A DNA stretch of 64,000 bases from Acidobacteriota bacterium (GCA_016196065.1 JACPYL010000010.1:496001-560000); one strand, 5' to 3'; shown: positions 51,672-59,546, counted from the stretch's first letter. Notes: generated from the letters alone by a model not told the origin. Program-made: numbers and translations.

Positions 51672-52396
51672 GATGTCACCTCAGCCTCTCTGCTACCACG
51701 CGATCTCTGGGAAACTTTCTCAACTTCTTCCTCTACGGGCGGAGCCAGCAATCCCATTTCCGCTCCCACCTCGCGCACATATCCTGCCAATATTTTTCGC
51801 AATGCTTGCCGTCCGCGCGTGATCCGCGATTTCACCGTGCCCAGAGAAATCTGCAGCACTTCGGCGATCTCTTCGTACGACATCTCTTCCAGATCGCGCA
51901 GGATCAACGCCGCCTGAAACGGCTCGGGCACCTGATGCAAGGCTTTTTCGACCGCTGTGTGAACCTCGCCATGCGCGAAGTTCTCGAACGGCGATTCACC
52001 CGGATCAACCAGTCGATCCCCCAGGCAATACTCGTGTCCTTCCGTTTCGACGGGCTCGATTGTCGTCTCTTGCGCCTTGTGTCGGAACCACCACCGTCTT
52101 CGGTTGGCCGCTTCGTGCAGAGCGATCCGGTAGATCCAGGTTTTGAGGCTCGATTCGCCGTGGAAGTGTTTCATCCCACGAAAGACTTTCAAGAAAACTT
52201 CTTGGGTAGTGTCGGCCGCATCGGACGGGTCATTCACGATGCGATAGACCAGGCTGTAGATCGGTTGATGAAATTCACCGATCAGCCAGACGTAAGCCTG
52301 TTCGGACCCCGCCTTCAATTCCGCGATTACGGCGGACTCCTGGGTTCGGGCTCCGAGGGCGCTTGCGAGATCGCTCAAAGTCGTAGCTCCCGCCAT
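51668..52396 (-). CDS. ECF (RpoE-like) RNA polymerase sigma factor
   Basis: A 242-residue ECF sigma factor. Region 2 is seen in YSLVYRIVNDPSDAADTTQE and VFLKVFRGMKHFHGESSLKT, with the WIYRIALHEAANRRRW core-binding end. Region 4 is ALILRDLEEMSYEEIAEVLQ followed by ISLGTVKSRITRGRQALRKI. The C-terminus has a short extension (about 30 residues) beyond region 4. It is paired by ATGA overlap with the zf-HC2 anti-sigma gene. The target regulon is unknown; the pair probably responds to envelope stress. Confidence 0.9.
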   Translation of the reverse strand: MAGATTLSDLASALGARTQESAVIAELKAGSEQAYVWLIGEFHQPIYSLVYRIVNDPSDAADTTQEVFLKVFRGMKHFHGESSLKTWIYRIALHEAANRRRWWFRHKAQETTIEPVETEGHEYCLGDRLVDPGESPFENFAHGEVHTAVEKALHQVPEPFQAALILRDLEEMSYEEIAEVLQISLGTVKSRITRGRQALRKILAGYVREVGAEMGLLAPPVEEEVEKVSQRSRGSREAEVTS

Positions 52397-52576
52397 ATCG
52401 TTCTCCTGGCGTTCCCCAATTATAGGATTACCGCAGCCCGTCAGCAGGAATTCTTCGTCACCTCCGAATCCCCACCTTAGTTACTTAGACCCCGCTACCC
52501 TTGGCGAAGTTCCGCACGCCGTAAGCAACGTGTTTTCAATAGAATACAGGAAATAAATACGCCAGGCGTCATTTTG

Positions 52577-52674
52577 CGCCCAGCCCCGTTAGGGGCGACT
52601 GAAAATAGCCCGGCGCTCCAGCGCCGGGAACACTCCGTGGGACTGATTCAAAGTCCCGGAGGGACGGTTGATCA
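52577..52674 (+). repeat. REP-like element A
   Basis: About 98 bases with three conserved parts: GCCCCGTTAGGGGC hairpin, CCCGGCGC-TCCA-GCGCCGGG hairpin preceded by ACTGAAAATAG, and AGTCCCGGAGGGAC hairpin. The same order and sequence recur at 53567-53664 and, inverted and partly truncated, at 53125-53195. The transposase stop codon lies inside its last bases. Confidence 0.85.
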
Positions 52675-53118
52675 GCCCATCACATACTTTGCGTCGTATG
52701 CGATCTCGTGTTTGGTCAAGAACGCCGTAAATTCCTCTTCAAAGCCGCGTTTGTGATGATGTTCGGCCTGTGCCTGAATATATGCGATCGTACTCACCTG
52801 TTGCGAAACCCCCACGGAAAATGCGCCATATCCTTCCTGCCATGCGAATCCGTTGGCGCCGGAATCATTCATCCACTTTGATGACCCGCCCTTCATGAGT
52901 TGTATTGCTTTGGCGAGCGCCATCGTTGACGGAAGTGACAGCAGAATGTGTACGTGGTTGTCGATACCTCCAATGGCCAGGGCTTTGAATCCATTCTTGC
53001 GTGCGATTCCTCCCAGGTACGCCTAAAGATCCGATTGTTTCGCCGGCGGAATAAGTCCGCGGCGTCCTTTGGTTGAAAACACGCAGTGGAAGAGAGCGGA
53101 GACGTAAGTGTGGCCCAT
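52672..53118 (-). pseudogene. REP-associated (Y1, IS200-like) transposase, interrupted by one amber codon
   Basis: Reading from ATG 53118, the frame encodes MGHTYVSALFHCVFSTKGRR, hits TAG at codon 32 (53023-53025), then continues in frame for 116 codons (AYLGGIARKNGFKALAIGG) with the metal-binding HUH motif in DNHVHILLSLPST, the KGGSSKW segment, and the putative nucleophile tyrosine in TIAYIQAQAEHHHK. Length (about 148 codons) matches REP-associated tyrosine transposases. Family members usually have Trp where TAG stands, one base away (TGG to TAG). Everything else looks intact. The gene is flanked by inverted copies of a REP-like element, the usual setting of these transposases. It could be a dead copy or be suppressed. 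Confidence 0.85.
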
Positions 53119-53124
53119 TCAGTT

Positions 53125-53195
53125 CAGCCGTCCCTCCGGGACTAAACTCATCGTAGAGCTGGAAACCCGGCGCTGAAGCGCCGGGCTATTTTCAG
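53125..53195 (-). repeat. REP-like element B (inverted, truncated)
   Basis: The same element as A, on the opposite strand: CAGCCGTCCCTCCGGGACT, then CCCGGCGC-TGAA-GCGCCGGG and CTATTTTCAGT. The outer GCCCC hairpin of copy A is missing. With copy A it flanks the transposase in inverted orientation. Confidence 0.82.
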
Positions 53196-53305
53196 TTTGT
53201 CCCGCAGATTGCCAGCGCATTTTCTGAGCCTACACAGGGCGTGCACGGACTCGCAGTGACGCCGGCCACTGCTTAGTTGTGACGAATCCCTTCCACAAAC
53301 CAGCC

Positions 53306-53557
53306 CCTCAAGCCGCGACGGATCCTGCACGCGGTAACGAGCCTCGCATTCCGGTGACGGACATCGCATCCGGTAACCCGCCCCGCAACCGGCGACAGGC
53401 ATCGCATGCGGTAACGAGCCGCGCAACCGGCAGCAGACATCGCATCGGGTAAACAGCCCTCGCAAGTGGCGACCGACATCGCATCCGGTAAACAGCCCTC
53501 GCAAGTGGTGACCGACATTGCATCCGGTAACCACCCGCTCAAGCGGCACACCGACAT
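53306..53557. repeat. Tandem array of ~39-bp units, REP-related
   Basis: Six to seven consecutive units of 38-41 bases, each close to CGCATCCGGTAAACAGCCCT followed by CGCAAGTGGCGACCGACAT. The units differ by several substitutions and small length changes, most so at the ends. The inner word (CCCT/CCCC-CGCAA-GG-GAC) matches the outer hairpin of the REP element next to it (CAGCCCCGCAAGGGGCGAC), so the array seems to have grown from that hairpin. Period 39 is divisible by three and gives repetitive open frames on both strands, but no protein is likely. No constant repeat with unique spacers is present, so it is not CRISPR. Confidence 0.8.
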
Positions 53558-53566
53558 CTCCGTCCG

Positions 53567-53664
53567 GCGCCCAGCCCCGCAAGGGGCGACTGAAAATAGC
53601 CCGGCGCTTCAGCGCCGGGAACGCGCGGCGGAATTGATGCAAGTCCCGGAGGGACGGCTGATCA
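53567..53664 (+). repeat. REP-like element C
   Basis: Same order and near-identical sequence as element A: GCCCCGCAAGGGGC, ACTGAAAATAG, CCCGGCGC-TTCA-GCGCCGGG and AGTCCCGGAGGGAC. It directly follows the 39-bp tandem array and precedes the second ECF sigma gene by about 60 bases. Confidence 0.85.
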
Positions 53665-53723
53665 TCCCTCGACAATCTAGCCACCGTACAATATTTTCAC
53701 CCCTCATTCGTCTACACCTGTAG

Positions 53724-54320
53724 ATGAGCGGCGCAGCGAGCCTGGAGCGGATGGCGATCGAACAGGACCAGCGGATCTCCGATGTGGTCGAGCAGGAGCA
53801 GTCTCGCCTGCGCAACTTCATTCGCCGCCGTGTCCCGGATCCCGGTGACGCCGAGGATATCCTGCAGGACGTCTTCTACGAACTGGTGGAAGCGAATCGC
53901 CTGCTGATGCCGATCGAGCACGTTACGGGATGGTTGTTTCGCGTAGCCCGCAATCGCATTACGGACCTCTTCCGGAAGAAGAAGCCGGAGAACTTCAGTG
54001 ATACCGCGATTGCCGGAAATAGCGAAGGCGACGAAGGTCCACAGCTGCAGATCGAAGACCTGCTGCCTTCGCCTGACGCCGGACCGGATGCACTCTTCGT
54101 CCGCAACCTGCTCATCGACGAACTGGAGTCAGCCCTCGACGAGTTACCCGACGAACAGCGCGAAGTATTCGTCGCGCACGAACTTGAAGGCCGCAGCTTC
54201 AAAGAGATCGCCGCCGATACCGGCGTAGGCGTGAATACGCTGCTCTCGCGAAAACGCTATGCGGTGCTGCATCTCCGTGAGCGCTTGCAGACGATCTACA
54301 AAGAATTTACGAAGGCATAA
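53724..54320 (+). CDS. ECF-type RNA polymerase sigma factor, second
   Basis: A 198-residue sigma-70 family protein. Region 2: RLRNFIRRRVPDPGDAEDIL, QDVFYELVEANRLL and TGWLFRVARNRITDLFRKKK. Region 4: LDELPDEQREVFVAHELEGR followed by SFKEIAADTGVGVNTLLSRK. The linker is longer and more acidic than in the first ECF factor. ATG 53724 is used. A short Arg-rich membrane protein follows at 54368 and may serve as its partner; there is no zinc-type anti-sigma here. Confidence 0.87.
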   Translation: MSGAASLERMAIEQDQRISDVVEQEQSRLRNFIRRRVPDPGDAEDILQDVFYELVEANRLLMPIEHVTGWLFRVARNRITDLFRKKKPENFSDTAIAGNSEGDEGPQLQIEDLLPSPDAGPDALFVRNLLIDELESALDELPDEQREVFVAHELEGRSFKEIAADTGVGVNTLLSRKRYAVLHLRERLQTIYKEFTKA

Positions 54321-54367
54321 AAACAAGTTTCAGGAAACGCGAATTTACGAAACATGAGGAACCGCAT

Positions 54368-54706
54368 ATGAGAAAGAAATGGTTTTTTTTCGCACCTTTG
54401 GCAATTGTCGGGATCGTGGCATTTGTGGCGCTCGGCGGTGAAGTTGTACGGCTACTGTGGAATTGGCTGCTGCCTTCGCTTTTCGGCTGGCGTGAAATCA
54501 CGTTCTGGCAAGGACTCGGCCTGCTTGCTCTTTGCCGGATCCTTTTCGGCGGGTTCGGACACCACGGTCACGCCCGCGGCCACTTCCGCGACCGCATGCG
54601 GAATCGCTGCAAGCACATGACCCCCGAAGAGCGCGAACGATTCCGACGAGGAATTCGCGAGGGTTGGGTTGCCGGGCCAGCCGCCGGCGAAAGTAAGCAA
54701 GCGTAG
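54368..54706 (+). CDS. Small membrane protein with Arg/His-rich cytoplasmic tail
   Basis: A 112-residue protein with two hydrophobic helices (FFFAPLAIVGIVAFVALGG and a WQGLGLLALCRILFGGFG stretch) and a highly charged tail (HHGHARGHFRDRMRNRCKH, then MTPEERERFRRGIREGWV). The tail resembles the MTPEER-type helical tail of periplasmic stress proteins in spacing, but no family is certain. AGGAA precedes the ATG closely. It is 47 bases downstream of the second ECF sigma gene and may be an unrecognised membrane anti-sigma or a regulon member. Confidence 0.7.
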   Translation: MRKKWFFFAPLAIVGIVAFVALGGEVVRLLWNWLLPSLFGWREITFWQGLGLLALCRILFGGFGHHGHARGHFRDRMRNRCKHMTPEERERFRRGIREGWVAGPAAGESKQA

Positions 54707-54820
54707 GACGCATCCCCCATCCTTGCGCGTCTTGTGAGCAAGGATGGGGTTGCGAGCGGCCCTTGTCGTCCAGTTCAGCCCGGGATAATCTTGCTGTGCA
54801 TCCTTCCTGCCCCGGGACCC

Positions 54821-55297
54821 ATGAAGCGCCACGTCCTCATCTACGGCCTAATCGGCGGACTCCTGATTGCCGCCCTCAAATGGACGGAGTATCACTTCCT
54901 GGTCGTCGAACACTCGATCGAAATCTATGGCGGGCTCATCGCAGCCACCTTCGCCCTCCTCGGTATCTGGCTCGGCCTCAAATTAACCAGGCAGCCGAAG
55001 ATCGTGATCCGGGAAGTCCCGGTCACCGTCCCCGCCGATGTTTCTTCTCTTGTGCGCGACAAATCTGGCGAGACGATTAAAGATGATAAGAAGAGGGAAG
55101 ACCTCGGCATCACCCGCCGCGAACTCGAAATCCTCGAACTGATCGCCCGGGGCATGAGCAACCGCGAGATCGCCGAAAAGCTCTATGTCAGCGAGAACAC
55201 AGTCAAGACTCATTCCAGTCGTGTTTTCGACAAATTAGGCGCCCGCCGCCGCACCCAAGCCGTCCAACTGGGCAAGGAACTCGGCCTGCTTCCCTAA
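54821..55297 (+). CDS. Membrane-anchored LuxR-type HTH regulator
   Basis: A 158-residue protein with two N-terminal membrane helices (HVLIYGLIGGLLIAALKW and IYGGLIAATFALLGIWLGL), a short linker, and a C-terminal LuxR/GerE helix-turn-helix (ITRRELEILELIARGMSNRE, then IAEKLYVSENTVKTHSSRVF). No receiver domain is present, so it is not a classic response regulator. DNA-binding proteins that stay in the membrane (such as CadC or ToxR types) are known, but a LuxR domain in this setting is unusual. ATG 54821 gives the first helix; the longer frame to 54734 is discarded. Target unknown. Confidence 0.78.
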   Translation: MKRHVLIYGLIGGLLIAALKWTEYHFLVVEHSIEIYGGLIAATFALLGIWLGLKLTRQPKIVIREVPVTVPADVSSLVRDKSGETIKDDKKREDLGITRRELEILELIARGMSNREIAEKLYVSENTVKTHSSRVFDKLGARRRTQAVQLGKELGLLP

Positions 55298-55408
55298 ATT
55301 GCTCACTCAAAAGAGTGATTTTTGCCTCCGCGCCTGAAAACCACCCAAAAGGATGACGACAGAAACTCGCTTATTTGGGTATATTCACATCCTCGAAGGG
55401 GTATTGAA

Positions 55409-55813
55409 ATGGCGAAGGTGACGGGGATTGGTGGCGTGTTCATTCAATCGAAAGATAGTAGCAAGACACTTGCGGCCTGGTATCAGAAACACCTTGGGAT
55501 TCAGCTCACGGAGTGGGGAGGAGCAGTGCTTCGGTGGCCTGACGATAAGGCCGAAGATAAAGGCGTGACCGCATGGCATGTGGCAGCCAAAGATAGCGAT
55601 TGGTTTAGCCCCAGCAAATCAAGCTTCATGATCAATTATCGGATCGACGACATGGCGGGAATGATCGCCCAGCTTAAGGCCGGCGGTGTGGAAATCTTAA
55701 AAGGTCCTGAGTCCCACGAGAACGGCAAGTTCGCCTGGATCATGGACCCGGAGGGAAATAAGGTAGAACTCTGGGAACCAAAGAGTTGGGACGATAAAAA
55801 CAAAACACCCTGA
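55409..55813 (+). CDS. VOC (glyoxalase/bleomycin-resistance) family protein
   Basis: A 134-residue vicinal-oxygen-chelate protein: GIGGVFIQSKDSSKTLAAWY at the first beta-alpha motif, and NYRIDDMAGMIAQLKAGGVE followed by NGKFAWIMDPEGNKVELWEP in the second. One module of two repeats, acting as a dimer. A metal-binding glutamate is plausible in VELWEP, but the first-half ligand (usually His) is not visible at the standard place, so catalysis is uncertain. GAAGG seven to eleven bases before ATG 55409 marks the start. Function cannot be assigned beyond the fold. Confidence 0.82.
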   Translation: MAKVTGIGGVFIQSKDSSKTLAAWYQKHLGIQLTEWGGAVLRWPDDKAEDKGVTAWHVAAKDSDWFSPSKSSFMINYRIDDMAGMIAQLKAGGVEILKGPESHENGKFAWIMDPEGNKVELWEPKSWDDKNKTP

Positions 55814-55867
55814 TCGGCTCAACCAATCAGCTACCTAGATGAGAACCCCATAAGGAAACGAATCGAG

Positions 55868-56413
55868 ATGAAAAAAACCATACTGATTTTCGGGCTGATT
55901 TCTGGCGCCATCTCCACGCTGATGATGGTGGTCTCCATGCTTTACGCGGACAAGATCGGCTTTGATCGCGGCTACGTGGTCGGCTACACGGCCATTGTGC
56001 TCTCGTTCTTGCTGGTGTACTTCGGCATCCGCTCGTACCGTGACAACGTCGGTAATGGCCAGATCACGTTCGCGAAGGGTTTTGCCGTCGGGATCTCCAT
56101 CACCCTGATTTCGTGCCTGTGCTATGTGGTGAGTTGGGAAATTCTCTACTTCAACTTCATGCCCGATTTCATGGATAAATATGGCGCCCACATGGTCGAG
56201 AAGCTAAAAGCCTCGGGCGCGACCGAGGCCACCATCCAGACAAAGGTTCAGGACCTGGAAAAATTGAAAGCCATGTACAAGAACCCACTCTTCAACGCCG
56301 CCATGACTTTCATCGAACCGTTCCCGGTCGGACTGGTCATCACCCTGCTCTCTGCGCTGATTCTGAAAAAGAAACCGCAGACTCAACCGGCACCGCTGCC
56401 AGCATCCACGTAA
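55868..56413 (+). CDS. DUF4199 membrane protein
   Basis: A 181-residue protein with four predicted membrane helices (ILIFGLISGAISTLMMVVSM, VVGYTAIVLSFLLVYFGI, FAVGISITLISCLCYVVSWE, PFPVGLVITLLSALIL) and a soluble loop between helices 3 and 4. The pattern KTILIFGLISG and GQITFAKGFAVGISI matches DUF4199, a family of unknown role. The ribosome-binding site is weak (AAGGAAACG further upstream). It is downstream of the VOC gene with a 54-base gap and may be co-transcribed. Confidence 0.8.
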   Translation: MKKTILIFGLISGAISTLMMVVSMLYADKIGFDRGYVVGYTAIVLSFLLVYFGIRSYRDNVGNGQITFAKGFAVGISITLISCLCYVVSWEILYFNFMPDFMDKYGAHMVEKLKASGATEATIQTKVQDLEKLKAMYKNPLFNAAMTFIEPFPVGLVITLLSALILKKKPQTQPAPLPAST

Positions 56414-56520
56414 GAAGGGAAATGGAGTGCACCCGCGGCGCGGCGATTTGGCCCTAACGCAGCGAGGGGCTGGAACCTAAGGCCTAAGAAACAGGAAACG
56501 AGAAACCAAGAGCCGCTCGA

Positions 56521-57222
56521 CTACTTCTTCGTGGTCGGCGGCGTCGCAGCCGCCGGAGGCGTGGTGGTCGTCGTAGCCGGCTTCGCGGGCGCCTTCTTCT
56601 TCACCACTTTCTTCGGAGGCTCCGTGTCGTCAACCACAACCTTCTTTGGCGTCGGAGGAGGTGCCGCTGCTTGCGCTGCTTTGATCTGATTGCGGAGCCG
56701 TGTCAGCTCCGCTTCTTTGGCGGTTGACAACGTCTGCATGCGCTCGCCCAGTGCCCGTCGTGCGCTTTGCAGAGAACTCATGTCGTTGCTGAGATTCTGA
56801 TATTCATCCTTCGTGCCGAACGCTCCCGCCGATTCGACGACCTGTCCAAACACGTCATAGAGCGCGTCCAGGTTGCGGTACAACTTGAAACTCGCCGCCA
56901 GATCCTCAGGAGAATTGCTGAGTTGCGTGATCATTTCCGGCATCGCCGATTGCACGTTGCGCCGCAGGGACTCCACGTTGCCCTGGATCTCACGCTTGAT
57001 GGCCGAATCGGCTTTCCACTTTTCGACCCGCGTCTTTGCCAGATCGCCGTCAATGTTCTGCGCCGTCTGCTTCACCTGCGCGAGGATATTGTTGAGTTCG
57101 CTGGCCGATGCATACGCTACCGGCGGAGCGTCATTCGGGGTCGATTGCGCACTCGCCACCGCAGCCAGTGCCACCACCGCACCAGCTATCCACGGGCGAA
57201 AACAGTTTCGAGAGAGAGACAT
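56521..57222 (-). CDS. Secreted coiled-coil protein with Pro/Lys/Thr tail
   Basis: A 233-residue exported protein. The signal peptide (FRPWIAGAVVALAAVASAQ) is followed by helices that look like a coiled coil (LNNILAQVKQTAQNIDGDLA; ALGERMQTLSTAKEAELTRL) and a Pro/Lys/Thr/Ala-rich tail (PPKKVVKKKAPAKPATTTT). The basic tail could bind nucleic acid or anionic polymer. No family was recognised. ATG 57222 starts it; the tRNA gene lies upstream, divergent. Confidence 0.75.
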   Translation of the reverse strand: MSLSRNCFRPWIAGAVVALAAVASAQSTPNDAPPVAYASASELNNILAQVKQTAQNIDGDLAKTRVEKWKADSAIKREIQGNVESLRRNVQSAMPEMITQLSNSPEDLAASFKLYRNLDALYDVFGQVVESAGAFGTKDEYQNLSNDMSSLQSARRALGERMQTLSTAKEAELTRLRNQIKAAQAAAPPPTPKKVVVDDTEPPKKVVKKKAPAKPATTTTTPPAAATPPTTKK

Positions 57223-57335
57223 GGGGCTCCAAATACTTCCTTATTGTGCCGCCCATTATCCTAGATGAGTTTGACTCCCCGCGAAAGGTGGGCGAGAATT
57301 GAAAGTGTAGTCCCCACCGGGTGTTCCAAGTATGT

Positions 57336-57411
57336 GGGCCTGTGGCGCAGCTGGGAGCGCGCTTCCATGGCATGGAAGAGGTCGTCGGTTCGATCCCGAC
57401 CAGGTCCACCA
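57336..57411 (+). tRNA. tRNA-Ala (anticodon GGC)
   Basis: The 76 nt fold completely: acceptor stem GGGCCTG with CAGGTCC (one G-T pair), D stem GCGC/GCGC, anticodon stem CTTCC/GGAAG with loop ATGGCAT (anticodon GGC, alanine), T stem GTCGG/CCGAC with loop TTCGATC, and an encoded CCA end. A tyrosine recombinase gene begins 15 bases after the 3' end, so this tRNA is the probable integration site of the island that follows. The 3' half of the gene should be the attachment core. Confidence 0.95.
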
Positions 57412-57425
57412 AATCCCCCAACAAC

Positions 57426-58589
57426 TTAGACGGGACGAACGCTTGCAGCTACGGCGTTTGTGTCATGCTTTGTGTCATAACCCGCCGTTCTAGTGCTCAC
57501 AGCGAGAGTTTCCATTGCGGTGCGCTTGGCTTCCATGCGGACGTGACTGTACCGCTCCAGCATGCGACGGCTCACGTGACCCGCTATCGCCATGATTGTT
57601 GAATCTGACGTGCCGTTTTCCGCAAGCTGTGTAATAGCGCAATGCCGCAGATCGTGGAACCGGAACCCAGGCAGGCCCGCTTTCTTGGTCAGTGCCCGCC
57701 AAGCCGTGCGCCAGCTCTTCACGTGCCGCGTCGGATCAAAAGCCGTCACGTTGTAGCCGATAACTCGCTTCCCGCTGAAGGTGAACTTGGGAACGAAAGC
57801 AGCAAAGACAAAGTGCGACGGCTCAACCGTACCGAAGTTCTCTGCCCTTCGGCGTAGCCTTGCCAGCGCGGAGAGCGATACCTCAGTGAGAGGAACCATC
57901 CTCTCGCCCGCAGCCGTTTTGGATTTGCGAATCGTCAGTGTGCGATTGAACAGGTCCACGTCGCACCATTGCAGCCCTTTCAACTCACAGCCTCTTGCAG
58001 TGGTGTTCAGGCAAAGGATCGCCGCAAGGTAAGCCGTTTCCCACTCAGGCCGCATTACAGCCGTTTTGAGAAGTCGCAGCTTTTCTTCCTCAGTGATTGC
58101 CCGCCCGATAGTGCTCGGCTCTTTGAGCGGCCTTATATCGTCAGCAACACGTGCCCAGAGCTTTGCTCGCTTCAGAATACGGCGCAAGATTCCCAGCTCA
58201 GCGTTGAGTGTAGCGGGCCCAACTTTCTGTTCAGCTCTCCATGTCCGGTAGTCGGTGATCCGTTTCACAGTGATGGTCTTGATCGGCTCCTGTTTGAAGT
58301 ACGCCCGCAGTTGCACCAAGAGTTGCTTTTCCTTCGCTTGGCTGGCGGGCGCCAACTCCAGTTTCCGAGCGCCCACATACTCATCCGCTGCCTGTGCAAA
58401 TGGCAGGCGGGCGAGTGTAGTGGAATTGTGCGTTAGTTTCCCATCGGAAGCCTCTGCGATGAGTTGTTTCTCTTTGGCCTGTGCTTCTCGCCAGTCCTTA
58501 GTTCCTAGGGATTGCCGAAAGCGCTGGCCATTAACAACGAAGTGGCAATGCCACGTCTTACCGCGTTTTACGAGAGCCATTTGAGACAC
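57426..58589 (-). CDS. Tyrosine recombinase/integrase
   Basis: A site-specific integrase of 387 residues. N-terminal SAM-like core-binding domain (QAADEYVGARKLELAPASQA) and C-terminal catalytic domain with the active-site Arg in TTARGCELKGLQW, HxLR in FRFHDLRHCAITQLA, a later His in IMAIAGHVSRR, and the nucleophile Tyr in MLERYSHVRM. The first 60 residues (GKTWHCHFVVNGQRFRQSLG) form an arm-binding domain. It faces the tRNA-Ala gene with its 3' end, the standard layout for elements integrated at a tRNA. It should insert and, with the nearby excisionase-like proteins, excise the island. Confidence 0.92.
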   Translation of the reverse strand: MSQMALVKRGKTWHCHFVVNGQRFRQSLGTKDWREAQAKEKQLIAEASDGKLTHNSTTLARLPFAQAADEYVGARKLELAPASQAKEKQLLVQLRAYFKQEPIKTITVKRITDYRTWRAEQKVGPATLNAELGILRRILKRAKLWARVADDIRPLKEPSTIGRAITEEEKLRLLKTAVMRPEWETAYLAAILCLNTTARGCELKGLQWCDVDLFNRTLTIRKSKTAAGERMVPLTEVSLSALARLRRRAENFGTVEPSHFVFAAFVPKFTFSGKRVIGYNVTAFDPTRHVKSWRTAWRALTKKAGLPGFRFHDLRHCAITQLAENGTSDSTIMAIAGHVSRRMLERYSHVRMEAKRTAMETLAVSTRTAGYDTKHDTNAVAASVRPV

Positions 58590-58592
58590 CTC

Positions 58593-59291
58593 CTATTCCG
58601 ATTTGTGTTTCTTGGTCCACTTTGCTTTGTTCCTGTGCCATGCGATTCTGTTGGACTCGTTCTTACCTTGACTTCGGCACTTCCGCTTCCCGCAGTACAC
58701 AACTCGCTTGTCCGGTTCGATAAAGCAGGTTTGGCAGAATCGGCAAACCTTCAGGTACTCACGTGGGCAGGCGGAAACTTCCAGTTCAATGAGTCGGGCG
58801 AGGGTATTCACTCGAAGCGTTGCCTTTCCCGGATAGAACTGGAGCACCTCGTCACTCTGGACAGTGACCGCTGTCCCTGAATCAACAAACGTTCCCTCTG
58901 CGATGGAGCGCTTGAGGGTGACTGCCAATTCATCAGGGAAGATGTCCAAGTTAGGGGCTTTGAGATTCCATAAGCGTCTAATGCTTGCCTGACACGATCG
59001 CCAGTCATCGACGGTGAACGAGAACGTGTGCCCTCTTTCCTCGCGGAAGCATGGACGTAAGAGAAGAGGCCCGTATTTCTTGGTAAAGGCCACTATGCCC
59101 TCGGGTGTGTCTTGCCAGTTCGCGAACTTCTCGCACAACAGAGGGGACTTGAGGTCGATGAAATCAACCGAATTATCAGCCCAACGGCCAACTACGTTGC
59201 CTTGTTCCAGCGTAACGGTTTCTGATTGAACTCCTACCATGACGGAAAACTCCAAAATCGGTGGCTTATTTCCTAGGAATGACTTTGCCAT
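58593..59291 (-). CDS. CGNR-like zinc-finger protein of the island
   Basis: A 232-residue protein with an unfamiliar N-terminal two-thirds and a C-terminal zinc finger, CRFCQTCFIEPDKRVVYCGK followed by RKC, with basic residues around and after it. The layout (N-terminal domain, then Cys-rich basic finger) resembles CGNR/ABATE regulators, but the CGNR tetrapeptide reads VYCGKRKC here. The start ATG 59291 follows AGGAAGG. It is divergent from the excisionase-like genes and could regulate the shared promoter region (59292-59366). Confidence 0.65.
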   Translation of the reverse strand: MAKSFLGNKPPILEFSVMVGVQSETVTLEQGNVVGRWADNSVDFIDLKSPLLCEKFANWQDTPEGIVAFTKKYGPLLLRPCFREERGHTFSFTVDDWRSCQASIRRLWNLKAPNLDIFPDELAVTLKRSIAEGTFVDSGTAVTVQSDEVLQFYPGKATLRVNTLARLIELEVSACPREYLKVCRFCQTCFIEPDKRVVYCGKRKCRSQGKNESNRIAWHRNKAKWTKKHKSE

Positions 59292-59366
59292 TGATTCCTT
59301 CCTGTGGGGGATAGTACACCTACATCTACAACATCGCAACAACGAATCAAAAGGAGCTTGATAGTG

Positions 59367-59546
59367 ATGCAGAATACAAAAGACACATGCACGGTTCCTC
59401 AGGCAGCTAGGTGCCTGAGCGTCAGTCTAAAGTGGGTTCGTGATCTGATCTATGCAGGTCGCCTTCCTGCGCAGAAGACTGGCGGGCGCTGGTACATCCG
59501 GAAGGCGGACTTGGAGTTTCGCTTGAAACAGCGGAGCGAATCATGA
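59367..59546 (+). CDS. Excisionase-like HTH_17 protein 1
   Basis: A 59-residue protein that is almost entirely a winged-helix HTH_17 (MerR-like) domain: CTVPQAARCLSVSLKWVRDL, IYAGRLPAQKTGGRWYIRKA, then DLEFRLKQRSES. The family includes recombination-directionality factors (Xis). ATG 59367 has AAGGAG ten bases upstream; GTG 59364 is an alternative. Its last codons overlap the ATG of the next HTH gene. It is the expected partner of the island's tyrosine recombinase. Confidence 0.82.
   Translation: MQNTKDTCTVPQAARCLSVSLKWVRDLIYAGRLPAQKTGGRWYIRKADLEFRLKQRSES

Noticed and set aside
53306-53557. Possible CRISPR array
   Set aside because: The whole unit repeats with drift; there is no constant repeat alternating with unique spacers, and no cas gene is in the window.
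53148-53684. Long minus-strand frames with repeated CGCLPDAMS-like units
   Set aside because: They arise because the 39-bp tandem array has a period divisible by three; no ribosome-binding site or sensible domain, and both strands are open in the same way.
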